Shown here piece by piece: positions 57,359 to 64,000 of a stretch of DNA of 64,000 bases. Position 1 is the stretch's first letter. Each line of letters opens with the position of its first letter. The notes beneath the pieces were generated by a model. That model made no database searches. It had not been told where the DNA came from and was given only the letters and a program-made list of their open reading frames with translations. This stretch comes from a virus, in IMG/VR virus record IMGVR_UViG_3300047476_000521, positions 62,001 to 126,000 of that record; one strand, written 5' to 3'. Both the position numbers and the translations under genes were made by a program.

Positions 57359-58104
57359 TATACTTCAATCCTGTATCCAGATGCAACAGCATCATTATAA
57401 AACATTTGAACTGTTTCTTGTGAAAACTCTTCTAAATCCTTGTTCTCTAGACTTAACTTTTTAATCTGATCATGAAGCATAGTAATAATGTTACAGCCAG
57501 AATGTTCAGCCATTCGTAGATGATAAAGTTCTCTACAAGAAGCCCAAAGAAACTTTACATTTTTTACATCGTTTTCTTCAAAACAATCCATTTCTTGAAC
57601 ACAACGTTTTGTTCTATCAACTGGATCTCGAAGAGTATCAGCAATACGTCCAGAGAAGATAGAAATAATTACTGGAACTTCGGGGTTGTTAATGCTTTCA
57701 AGAATTTTAAAGGTCTGTTGTGGCGTAAACACAGCGGTAACATTTACCTTCACACCCTCTTCGTTAAGCAAACGAATAAGACCGTAATTAGGTTCGCCCT
57801 TTGTATTCGTAACTGGAATTTTAACGAATACGTCATACTTATAAAACTCGCCCCACGAAGCAATCTTCTTTGCTTGCTCGTACATACTATTAGTATCATC
57901 AGCAAATACTTCTAGAGAAATATTAGTCCCTGGTCTCTTTTGCGCTAAAACACTAATAATATTATGAGCGAATTCCTCATAATCAGTAACACCAGCTTGC
58001 CTCATAAGAGTTGGATTAGTAGTAAATCCAGTAACAAGAGGATTCTCTGCCGCTTTTAAAATACCATTAAAATCAGCACCATCTGCATAAATTTCAATCG
58101 TCAT
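57358..58104 (-). CDS. talC: Transaldolase (TalC-type)
   Basis: 248 residues. Short-type transaldolase pattern IYADGADFNGILKAAENPLVTGFTTNPTLM, catalytic Lys 95 in DVFVKIPVTN, NVTAVFTPQQ, and ISIFSGRIAD. Such enzymes interconvert sedoheptulose 7-phosphate and fructose 6-phosphate. In cyanophages TalC feeds the pentose phosphate pathway; here the position in a heptose operon suggests making or balancing sedoheptulose 7-phosphate. Overlaps both neighbours by 1-4 bp. Confidence 0.9.
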   Translation of the reverse strand: MTIEIYADGADFNGILKAAENPLVTGFTTNPTLMRQAGVTDYEEFAHNIISVLAQKRPGTNISLEVFADDTNSMYEQAKKIASWGEFYKYDVFVKIPVTNTKGEPNYGLIRLLNEEGVKVNVTAVFTPQQTFKILESINNPEVPVIISIFSGRIADTLRDPVDRTKRCVQEMDCFEENDVKNVKFLWASCRELYHLRMAEHSGCNIITMLHDQIKKLSLENKDLEEFSQETVQMFYNDAVASGYRIEV

Positions 58105-58643
58105 TCGCCACCTACATTTTGTTGAATAATAATTACTGCCTCAAGAAGATTCTTGGCATAAAAGTCTGGTTTGATATGCATATACTCTTCAGGAGAAGAA
58201 TAGATATCTCCAAGGTATATAGTCGCGACCCCAGCCTTGTTACCAGCAACCACATCTTTCCAAGTATCACCAATCATCCAACTACGTTCTCTAGTAATCA
58301 TCCATTCTTTGATTACCTTATCAAGCATACCAGAATTAGGTTTGTATTCTGGTGTACCACGAGTTCTAGCTGCTTGAATAGTATCAACTTTTAAATCATT
58401 CTTGAGGCGTTGATGAATTACATTCATTGTTTCTTCAGTAGTATAACCATCATCAACATCAGGTTGATTGGTTACTACATGCAAAGTATAACCTAAACTA
58501 CGAAAACTAGCAATAGCTTGTTCTACGCCATCAATATATTCAAACTCTGAATAATACCAAGGACAAACATGTTTAGGATTATCCCTTCCATGAACCAATT
58601 CGTTGATTGTTCCATCTCGATCTAGGAAAATAGCTTTTACCAT
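58101..58643 (-). CDS. gmhB: D,D-heptose 1,7-bisphosphate phosphatase (GmhB-like)
   Basis: 180 residues. HAD motifs: FLDRDGTINELVHG (Asp 8, Asp 10), HVVTNQPDV, and MIGDTWKDVVAGNKAG. The DRDGT variant and overall length are typical of GmhB and histidinol-phosphatase type enzymes; the two neighbours make GmhB the better reading. Removes the C7 phosphate of heptose 1,7-bisphosphate. It lacks a full four-Cys zinc loop of bacterial GmhB in this reading. Confidence 0.85.
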   Translation of the reverse strand: MVKAIFLDRDGTINELVHGRDNPKHVCPWYYSEFEYIDGVEQAIASFRSLGYTLHVVTNQPDVDDGYTTEETMNVIHQRLKNDLKVDTIQAARTRGTPEYKPNSGMLDKVIKEWMITRERSWMIGDTWKDVVAGNKAGVATIYLGDIYSSPEEYMHIKPDFYAKNLLEAVIIIQQNVGGE

Positions 58644-59221
58644 TTTGTAGAATTCTTCTGTAAAACTGGATTAGAAACCAAGCAATGCCAAACTACTGCC
58701 TGAAATGCTTCTGAATGAGGCGTAACCCGAGCAGGATTTACCTCAGGAATATGAACAACCTGATGAGCCATCTGATGGGTATATCCGTTATTCTTACCAA
58801 CAATACCAAAGATATGAGCTCCAACATAATTGGCATAATCAATTGCCTTAACTAAGGCTACTGATACATTCTTTTCTTTGTTTCCACCACCAACGGAAAG
58901 AACAAAGATAGCATCATACTTATTAAGATTGCTAGTGCGTAGATATTCGTCGAAGATAGTATCAAAACCTTCATCATTTGTTCTAGCAGTAAGCTCTGGA
59001 ACATTATCTGTTGGACAATACGCTTCAATACCACATAGCTTTCTAAGATCGTTTACCATGTGAGAAGCATTACCAGCAGAACCACCAACTCCCAAAACAA
59101 AAACTCTACCTGCTCGAGCTCTAACTTCTGAAAGAGCTTCGGCTAGAATTTGAATCTTTCGAGTATCGATAGCCTGTGAAATAGTTGTTACTTCTTGAAA
59201 GAAATCGTCAGAGTGACTCAT
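58637..59221 (-). CDS. gmhA: Sedoheptulose 7-phosphate isomerase (GmhA-like)
   Basis: 194 residues, SIS domain: RVFVLGVGGSAGNASHMVNDLRKLCGI, DNVPELTARTNDEGFDTIFDEYLR and VSVGGGNKEKNVSVALVKAIDYA. The GSAGNASHMVNDL block matches GmhA-type isomerases, which convert sedoheptulose 7-phosphate to D-glycero-D-manno-heptose 7-phosphate. Overlaps gmhB by 7 bp. Confidence 0.87.
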   Translation of the reverse strand: MSHSDDFFQEVTTISQAIDTRKIQILAEALSEVRARAGRVFVLGVGGSAGNASHMVNDLRKLCGIEAYCPTDNVPELTARTNDEGFDTIFDEYLRTSNLNKYDAIFVLSVGGGNKEKNVSVALVKAIDYANYVGAHIFGIVGKNNGYTHQMAHQVVHIPEVNPARVTPHSEAFQAVVWHCLVSNPVLQKNSTKW

Positions 59222-59645
59222 TATGTTTAATCCTTTTTCTCAAACCACTTGAAGAATAATTATGTAATCTATCAATATAGATAATCTCAACGGATCTGTT
59301 TTCGCAGATGTCTTGACCGTTTAATGTTTGACCCTTATATTCTGATCCTATAAACCTTTTGTTTATATTAAGAATAGATAGCATATTACTTAGGTCTTCC
59401 TCAGTATCGTAAGGAATGATCTCATCTACGCATCTTAAAGCGTTTAACTGACACCAACGTTCGAACGTTGTCTGAACTGGTTTGTTTTTCTCTTTGGGCC
59501 TATTAATAGTAGGATCAGTTTGTAACCCTACTATCAACCAATTACATTGTTTCTTACATTGTTCTAGCATGGAAACATGACCTGCATGAAGCAGGTCAAA
59601 TGAGCCAAAAGTAATTCCTATTGAAAAATTATCCTCTGACAACAT
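59208..59645 (-). CDS. Sugar-phosphate nucleotidyltransferase (HldE-C/TagD type)
   Basis: 145 residues from ATG 59645 (GGAGG upstream). Cytidylyltransferase-like fold with GITFGSFDLLHAGHVSML (HxGH motif), GLQTDPTI, QTTFERWCQLNALRCVDEIIPYD and YSSSGLRKRI (ISSTxxR variant). In heptose pathways this fold is the HldE C-terminal domain that makes ADP-heptose; related TagD makes CDP-glycerol. The HddA neighbour points to the D,D-heptose branch, so the nucleotide is uncertain. Confidence 0.8.
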   Translation of the reverse strand: MLSEDNFSIGITFGSFDLLHAGHVSMLEQCKKQCNWLIVGLQTDPTINRPKEKNKPVQTTFERWCQLNALRCVDEIIPYDTEEDLSNMLSILNINKRFIGSEYKGQTLNGQDICENRSVEIIYIDRLHNYSSSGLRKRIKHNESL

Positions 59646-60456
59646 AATACATATTTCCTCCATCCCACTTATTAAGACCATCGCTTACTAAAGGAATCTT
59701 TTCTACGTTCTTGTCCATGAAGAAATTGTTGAAATAATCATCATTGACTTCTAAACCAAACACTGCTGACTGAGCAAGGACAAGCCAATTCTTAGACTTA
59801 TCGATCTTAGGCATTAAAACGTTTCTATATTCTACAGGAGTTTCTGACAAAGACCAAGTAGCAATAACTAGATCAGAATGAGTAGCAACGTCATCTTCGA
59901 ACGACCATTTAGGATTAATACCCTGCTTACTAAGATAAAATTCTTGGATTGGCTGCGTCTCTGGAATATCAACAATAGTATATTCGCCCTTAAATCCTAG
60001 AGCATGAACTACCGAACACATATCTCCATAACCAGCACCGATCTCAACAATTGACTTCATATCCTTTAACTTATCAGCAAAGCCAGTTATACAAAGATGA
60101 GCAATATCTTGGATACGCTGCATCGATGTATCAAAGTCAGAAGTGACACGAAGCATTGGTCTAATGTGATCTGGCGCTCCAATCCAATTTTCTTGGAGCG
60201 CCGTGGCAATTTGCTCATCTCGTGCAGCATGATAAAACGATTCGCCAACAAAGCGAGAAGTTCTATACTGAGTAATAAAAGGTACATTGTGACAAGAAGC
60301 CCATAGCCTAAAACGATTAAGCGGGAGTGTAGCGCAATCATGCTTAAACACTTCCCGCATCGTTGGCCAATACTCTGGCCCGTTTACGTTTTTAGCTTCT
60401 CGAGCTTTCACTGAAACTTCTGACATTGGATCAAAGTCAGACCATATTAAATCCAT
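59629..60456 (-). CDS. Putative sugar O-methyltransferase
   Basis: 275 residues, class I SAM methyltransferase fold: IVEIGAGYGDMCSVVHALG (motif I), EYTIVDIPETQPIQEFYL, and LVIATWSLSE as motif IV-like segment. The overall pattern resembles the putative sugar O-methyltransferase family found in bacterial polysaccharide clusters. First gene of the sugar block; overlaps the nucleotidyltransferase by 17 bp. Confidence 0.8.
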   Translation of the reverse strand: MDLIWSDFDPMSEVSVKAREAKNVNGPEYWPTMREVFKHDCATLPLNRFRLWASCHNVPFITQYRTSRFVGESFYHAARDEQIATALQENWIGAPDHIRPMLRVTSDFDTSMQRIQDIAHLCITGFADKLKDMKSIVEIGAGYGDMCSVVHALGFKGEYTIVDIPETQPIQEFYLSKQGINPKWSFEDDVATHSDLVIATWSLSETPVEYRNVLMPKIDKSKNWLVLAQSAVFGLEVNDDYFNNFFMDKNVEKIPLVSDGLNKWDGGNMYYVVRG

Positions 60457-60470
60457 AATAAACTCCTATA

Positions 60471-60833
60471 TTAAGCTTGTCTAGTTAGAAGCGTAGAATC
60501 AATATTCTTTGCTTCGAAAAATGTTCTAACTAGATGAAGAACTGTCTTCTCGTTAAAAGGCTTGCAAGAAAAGACGTCGAGGTAAATATCATCAGTTTCG
60601 TTAACGAAGTGTGCGCAAATATTGCTTGTTTCGATTAATTGAACAAGAGTGTAACCTGCTTTGTTTCCTGAACCAAAGTTCACAATCTGTGGTTCGCCAT
60701 AAGCAACCATATCGATATCTCTGACTAACTGTTTAGTAAACTCATGAATTACACCATAGTTAGTAATCATTTCGTGATTACACCCGCTTGCATTAACAAT
60801 AAGATGATAACCCCAATAAGTCTTTTCGCTCAT
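60471..60833 (-). CDS. speD: S-adenosylmethionine decarboxylase (SpeD)
   Basis: 120 residues, class 1B size. Cleavage and pyruvoyl-forming Ser 70 in IETSNICAHF, catalytic His 75, and catalytic Cys 90 in LDVFSCKPF; the usual TPE block is replaced by VNETDDIY. Makes decarboxylated SAM for spermidine synthesis; known from marine T4-like phages. RBS AGGAGACA. Confidence 0.88.
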   Translation of the reverse strand: MSEKTYWGYHLIVNASGCNHEMITNYGVIHEFTKQLVRDIDMVAYGEPQIVNFGSGNKAGYTLVQLIETSNICAHFVNETDDIYLDVFSCKPFNEKTVLHLVRTFFEAKNIDSTLLTRQA

Positions 60834-60844
60834 GTATTTGTCTC

Positions 60845-61123
60845 CTATGAATATTGGTAAGGATCTAAAATTTCAACATACTCAATGGAGTCAATGCGAA
60901 AAGAACGCCATCCTCCCTTCATCACATCCCATACGGCAAGAACATCTGGGTTCTTGCCGTGAAAATCTTTTTCTTCTGCCTGTTCGTTTACGTAGTTAGG
61001 AGGAAGAAGAGCAGGCATTAAAGTGCATCGCATCTCTCGCTTCTCGCCGTTTACCTTTGTGAAGTACACGGCCATAACATTTTTACGTAGATCGTTTAGA
61101 AGCGTATCACGTTCATAAGCCAT
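60845..61123 (-). CDS. Small phage protein of DUF2693 type
   Basis: 92 residues. VYFTKVNGEKREMRCTLMPALLPP and WRSFRIDSIEYVEIL match the small SH3-like family (WYL-like) found in T4-like phages. Starts where the glutaredoxin gene ends (1-bp overlap). Function unknown. Confidence 0.7.
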   Translation of the reverse strand: MAYERDTLLNDLRKNVMAVYFTKVNGEKREMRCTLMPALLPPNYVNEQAEEKDFHGKNPDVLAVWDVMKGGWRSFRIDSIEYVEILDPYQYS

Positions 61124-61383
61124 TAGTCGTTCTCCAATAGAATCTTACGGTTATCTGAAGTTTCTTCAGTAAGATGTCTCTTTAGCTGTTCAAATCCACC
61201 AATGTTGAATCCATCCAGAACGATTACTGGAAAGGTCTTTGCTTCGGGGAATTTGGTAAGTAACACTTCTCTTGTAAAGTCTTCGTCTAACTTATATTCG
61301 ACGAACTCCTTACTGTGAAGTCGTAGCATTTGTTTAGCTTGATCGCAATACACACAATTATTTTTTGAATAAACCTCAATCAT
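61123..61383 (-). CDS. grx: Glutaredoxin
   Basis: 86 residues from ATG 61383 with GGAG upstream. MIEVYSKNNCVYCDQAKQML has the CxxC active site (CVYC), with TFPVIVLDGFNIGGFEQL supplying the cis-Pro and GG of the glutathione site. Hydrogen donor for ribonucleotide reductase or other oxidoreductases. Confidence 0.93.
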   Translation of the reverse strand: MIEVYSKNNCVYCDQAKQMLRLHSKEFVEYKLDEDFTREVLLTKFPEAKTFPVIVLDGFNIGGFEQLKRHLTEETSDNRKILLEND

Positions 61384-61492
61384 TGAAATAACTCCACCAA
61401 TAATGATATACATCGTTAGGATCATAAGGATTGTAACCCTTCATGATCATGTCTGTCTCTACCATAAACTCTAGATCGCTGCTCATATCCAT
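61376..61492 (-). CDS. Short protein coupled to glutaredoxin
   Basis: 38 residues starting MDMSSDLEFMVETDMIMKG and ending NDVYHYWWSYFND. Strong RBS GGAGG 8-12 bp upstream and an 8-bp overlap with the glutaredoxin start argue for translation. Function unknown; could simply couple translation. Confidence 0.55.
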   Translation of the reverse strand: MDMSSDLEFMVETDMIMKGYNPYDPNDVYHYWWSYFND

Positions 61493-61517
61493 AACAAACC
61501 TCCAATTAAGACATATT

Positions 61518-61546
61518 ATTATACTAATTGTTTGGGAAAAAGTAAA
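61518..61546 (-). promoter_or_regulatory. Early promoter for the glutaredoxin-heptose operon
   Basis: Minus strand: TTTACT (61546-61541), 17-bp spacer, perfect TATAAT (61523-61518). Located before the 38-codon gene. The next gaps downstream are all under 16 bp, so it may drive everything to 55372. Confidence 0.7.
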
Positions 61547-61549
61547 CTC

Positions 61550-62275
61550 TTATTTTAAGGAGAGCTCTTTATCTTTAAGCGAAGACTCGTACTTATTCAT
61601 CTTATCTATATATCCACGATTACGTAGTTCTTTGAATAAAAGGTTTTCTCTACCGAACTCTCCATACTGCTGAAGAGAAGCTGTTCTCATATTCTTAAAT
61701 TTAGTTTTCATGTTATTGAAAGATTCTTCTCCCATATGATGTTTGATCATATGATCAATAGCATGCATGTAATGAGAAACTTTTTGTTTGAGTAGATGAT
61801 CGTTCTTAAAGTCATAGTTGACTTTAACAGGTTTCTTTACCCATTCATTTTTAAGAAGAGAATACACTCCTTGATTCTTAGGATATGTTATATCCTTGTC
61901 TTGAGCGTAAGGTTCTAGAGGATAACCATAAACATCAATATTATGAGTAAGAGTCCAAAGAGATTTTTTATCTTGAAGATATTCTTCAACGAATTTGGGG
62001 TCGCTGAATAGTTTACTACGATCAACAATCAAATGAACGTCTATGTCTGACTTGTTTGTGTAATTATAATTTGCATTACCGCCAGTCATTACAATATCTT
62101 CGATCATTGACTTAGGTATTTTAGCAAACTCTGCCCATGCATGCCCAAAATTTATGAGAGCTTTTCTTACTTCTGGGTTTAATTTGTCTGAGGAGCTCCA
62201 AATTTTTGGGTTTAATTCTTCGTGGTATTGAAGAGTTAATTTCAACTCAGACAAATAAATGTTAAAATTAAGCAT
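61550..62275 (-). CDS. Nucleotidyltransferase-like protein
   Basis: 241 residues. MTGGNANYNYTNKSDIDVHLIVD is the GG...DxD signature of the pol-beta-type nucleotidyltransferase fold. C-terminal half helical and basic. RBS GGAGG; a late promoter lies just upstream. Substrate unknown; could act on tRNA ends, small molecules or a protein toxin partner. Confidence 0.75.
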   Translation of the reverse strand: MLNFNIYLSELKLTLQYHEELNPKIWSSSDKLNPEVRKALINFGHAWAEFAKIPKSMIEDIVMTGGNANYNYTNKSDIDVHLIVDRSKLFSDPKFVEEYLQDKKSLWTLTHNIDVYGYPLEPYAQDKDITYPKNQGVYSLLKNEWVKKPVKVNYDFKNDHLLKQKVSHYMHAIDHMIKHHMGEESFNNMKTKFKNMRTASLQQYGEFGRENLLFKELRNRGYIDKMNKYESSLKDKELSLK

Positions 62276-62280
62276 GGTTC

Positions 62281-62312
62281 CTCCGGAATGTTGTATATTA
62301 TTTATATTCCGG
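62281..62312 (-). promoter_or_regulatory. Late promoter (TATAAATA) inside an inverted repeat
   Basis: TATAAATA reads on the minus strand at 62305-62298, 23-30 bp before the ATG at 62275. It is flanked by TCCGGAAT (62281-62288) and ATTCCGGA (62305-62312), an 8-bp perfect inverted repeat. Confidence 0.75.
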
Positions 62313-62320
62313 AGAAATTA

Positions 62321-63025
62321 TTACTTGGTCTTTATATATGATGCTTTGATCTTGCTCTTTTCAAGAATTTCGAAGCCATTAGGGAATAGATAAGTCTGTT
62401 CTACGATCTCGTCATGATCATACATCCAAATATCATCAAACACATGAACTGATCCAACTGGAGCACGCTTGACAAAGAAGTCGCACTCTAGATGTAAGGC
62501 TCCATTATCATGAGGACCATCAAAAAATACGAAAGCGTATTCGTTTTCTAGCTTCTTATAATCATCATATACCGGAACGCCATCACCATAACGATTGAAA
62601 AACTCTGAATCTTCTAGACAGAAAAAGGAGAAGTTCAAACCAGCATTATATGCATAGAAATATAGAGAAGGAATAATACGGTTACGCATTGTATTATCAT
62701 AATCAAAACGCTGGGGCGAAGTAATCTCCTTTGACATCTTATCGCCTTCGATCTGACGTTCTGGGTTATGAATTGACATGTTAAGATTAGTGCATTCAAT
62801 CTCGATGTTACCATATGGATCAATACAGAACATAGAACGATTGTTGTTGCCTGTCTGAACAAGCGTATCAATAATCAACTTAGCAGAACCACCACGACGA
62901 GTGCCAATCTCAACGATGGCGCCAGGAACTTCTTGCTTGACAGCAGCTGCTGCTCTTACTAAGATTTCATACTCCTGAGAATCTGTACCAAAAACTTCTT
63001 CATCACTAAAACGAATAATTGCCAT
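62321..63025 (-). CDS. SAM-dependent methyltransferase (class I)
   Basis: 234 residues. VPGAIVEIGTRRGGSAKLIIDTL is motif I of a Methyltransf_24 or macrocin-type O-methyltransferase, FCIDPYG follows, and FVFFDGPHDNGALHLECDFFV is the metal or acceptor-side motif. Probable small-molecule or sugar O-methyltransferase. RBS AGGAG. Confidence 0.8.
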   Translation of the reverse strand: MAIIRFSDEEVFGTDSQEYEILVRAAAAVKQEVPGAIVEIGTRRGGSAKLIIDTLVQTGNNNRSMFCIDPYGNIEIECTNLNMSIHNPERQIEGDKMSKEITSPQRFDYDNTMRNRIIPSLYFYAYNAGLNFSFFCLEDSEFFNRYGDGVPVYDDYKKLENEYAFVFFDGPHDNGALHLECDFFVKRAPVGSVHVFDDIWMYDHDEIVEQTYLFPNGFEILEKSKIKASYIKTK

Positions 63026-63026
63026 T

Positions 63027-63266
63027 TTATACTCCTAATATAAGTTTAATCACGCCAACCAAATATAATATCAAAACAAAAGTTTGAATTATAATTAGAG
63101 ACCATTTATTCCATTTAACAGCCAAGAAAAACCACAGAAGATTTCCGATTACGTTGATATATATGTTAATCGGATATACGTTCCATGCAGTAAGGGCAAC
63201 ACCAATAATCAAAGTTATCGTTGCTGCCCACTCAATAAAAATCCACAATCTCGTCTGCGATACCAT
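63027..63266 (-). CDS. Small membrane protein, about three spans
   Basis: 79 residues, hydrophobic segments WIFIEWAATITLIIGVALTAW, INVIGNLLWFFLAV and IIIQTFVLILYLVGVIKLILGV. The end of the ClpP gene overlaps its start. Recurrent in T4-like marine phages; PnuC-like reduced transporters are one possibility. Function unknown. Confidence 0.65.
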   Translation of the reverse strand: MVSQTRLWIFIEWAATITLIIGVALTAWNVYPINIYINVIGNLLWFFLAVKWNKWSLIIIQTFVLILYLVGVIKLILGV

Positions 63267-63795
63267 ATTTTACTGCCTCTCTTGCAGAAAGCCAAACATC
63301 TTCTGGTGGTAATAGATACTTCTTAATAGTTGCTTCCGTTTGACCAGTGCACTTTTTATAATGATCCATAATACGTTGAGAAGTGTTTTCGAACTCTTTA
63401 ACCCTAGACATCAACTCATGTTCTTTACCATAGGATCCCCATGAGAATTGGTGTGATAGAATAGCTGTGTTTCTTGTAATATACCTATGACCCTTATGAC
63501 CTGCGATAAACGTAAGCAAACCACATGAAGAAATTTCACCAAGTCCATATGTATATATTGGAATCTTGGATCCTTTCATCGTATCAATAAGAGAGAATGC
63601 AGAAGTTACCATTCCGCCGGGTGAATTAATGATCATTTTCATGAACTTAGGACGATCTCTGCCCATTAAATTACGTGCGAGAATGAATCTCATAGCATCC
63701 GAGCAGGAACCATTGTCAAAATCTTGTGAGAAAATATAGTAATGATGGTCTTCAATGTTGGGAATATTAATGTCTTTTGTTTCTTCTTTTAGCAT
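63232..63795 (-). CDS. clpP: ClpP-like serine protease
   Basis: 187 residues. ClpP fold pattern INSPGGMVTSAFSLIDTMKG, nucleophile region GLGEISSCG (Ser 90), catalytic His in NTAILSHQF (His 115), and the Asp in EDVWLSAREAVKYGIADEI (Asp 166). Length is as in bacterial ClpP minus the N-terminal tail. Could tune host proteolysis or act in virion maturation. Confidence 0.9.
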   Translation of the reverse strand: MLKEETKDINIPNIEDHHYYIFSQDFDNGSCSDAMRFILARNLMGRDRPKFMKMIINSPGGMVTSAFSLIDTMKGSKIPIYTYGLGEISSCGLLTFIAGHKGHRYITRNTAILSHQFSWGSYGKEHELMSRVKEFENTSQRIMDHYKKCTGQTEATIKKYLLPPEDVWLSAREAVKYGIADEIVDFY

Positions 63796-63815
63796 CTTAA
63801 CTCCATGTTAAAAAG

Positions 63816-63842
63816 GGGTGGCACGGACATTGCCACCCCAAA
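63816..63842 (-). terminator. Rho-independent terminator (minus strand)
   Basis: GGGGTGGCA and TGCCACCCC pair around a short loop; read on the minus strand the hairpin is followed by TTTTTAAC. It ends the transcript of the truncated right-edge gene just before the ClpP gene. Confidence 0.85.
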
Positions 63843-63844
63843 TA

Positions 63845-64000
63845 TTAAAGCTGAACGTGAATATGGTCGTAGTGACCTGGAACTCGCCAGAGAACCTTAT
63901 ATCCACTTGCCCGCATACTTGCAGCGAGCGCATCGAACTTATGTGCATAACCTGAACGAGCTTCTGTTAAACCCGTTCCAACGTTCACATCAATAGCACG
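63845..64000 (-). CDS. C-terminus of a peptidase/M15-like protein, cut by the window edge
   Basis: 51 residues visible, reading into the right edge. The ending VPGHYDHIHVQL carries the HxH-type DHIHV motif that closes the zinc site of M15-type D-Ala-D-Ala peptidases and related phage tail hydrolases; upstream VNVGTGLTEARSGYAHKFDAL fits the same fold. May be an endolysin-like or tail-tip cell-wall hydrolase. N-terminal domains are outside the window. Confidence 0.65.
   Translation of the reverse strand, partial: RAIDVNVGTGLTEARSGYAHKFDALAASMRASGYKVLWRVPGHYDHIHVQL

Noticed and set aside
63805-63996. 63-residue plus-strand ORF at the right edge.
   Set aside because: It is antisense to the peptidase C-terminus and the terminator; the minus-strand reading is far better.

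Overview
The window is an internal piece of an AT-rich genome of a contractile-tailed, T4-superfamily phage (Caudoviricetes). The evidence is an almost unbroken T4-order structural run (gp13, 14, 15, 16, 17, 18, 19, 20, 67, 68-like, 21, 22, 23) followed by the T4 recombination and replication core (uvsY, uvsW, gp55, gp47, gp46, then gp45, gp44, gp62, regA). The gene complement (PhoH, MazG-like, SpeD, transaldolase, peptide deformylase, ClpP-like protease) is that of T4-like phages of marine or freshwater Gram-negative bacteria. A Gram-negative host fits the heptose genes, but no host can be named from the sequence.

Layout. 1-12474: tail fibres and adhesin-like proteins; the first fibre is cut by the left edge. 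12491-26988: neck, tail and head genes, with a GIY-YIG endonuclease gene between gp13 and gp14. 27079-33117: a tail-tube-like gene, uvsY, uvsW, the late sigma factor gp55 and the gp47/gp46 recombination nuclease. 33148-38298: accessory island with peptide deformylase, MazG-like protein, a TET/JBP-type 2-oxoglutarate dioxygenase, a TET-associated-type glycosyltransferase and a second glycosyltransferase. 38315-41039: clamp, clamp loader and RegA. 41055-42709: small unknown genes with strong early promoters. 42716-49000: an array of 27 tRNA genes covering all 20 amino acids, interrupted by two homing-endonuclease genes and a few small ORFs, with unusually structured spacers. 49040-50275: small plus-strand genes including a deaminase. 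From 50256 to the right edge all genes are on the minus strand: nuclease, phosphoribosyltransferase-like, PhoH, RNase H, then a compact sugar operon (transaldolase, heptose isomerase, heptose kinase, heptose bisphosphatase, nucleotidyltransferase, glycosyltransferase, sugar O-methyltransferase-like), SpeD, glutaredoxin, nucleotidyltransferase, methyltransferase, ClpP-like protease and the C-terminus of a peptidase-like protein.

Regulation is readable. Host sigma70-like promoters (TTGACA or TTGACT, 16-17 bp spacer, TATAAT-like) precede uvsY, the small-gene and tRNA region and the minus-strand operons. T4-type late promoters (TATAAATA) precede head and tail genes, a secreted-protein pair, two homing-endonuclease genes and a minus-strand gene. 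The late sigma factor gp55 and its clamp co-activator gp45 are both encoded here.

Two systems deserve attention. The first is the TET/JBP dioxygenase plus glycosyltransferase module, which suggests oxidised and glycosylated DNA bases, together with a near-complete NDP-heptose pathway 20 kb away that could supply an activated sugar; the link between them is inference. The second is the tRNA array, where most long spacers are closed by inverted repeats beginning just after one CCA end and finishing just before the next tRNA. All calls come from reading the sequence; no database search or folding program was run.
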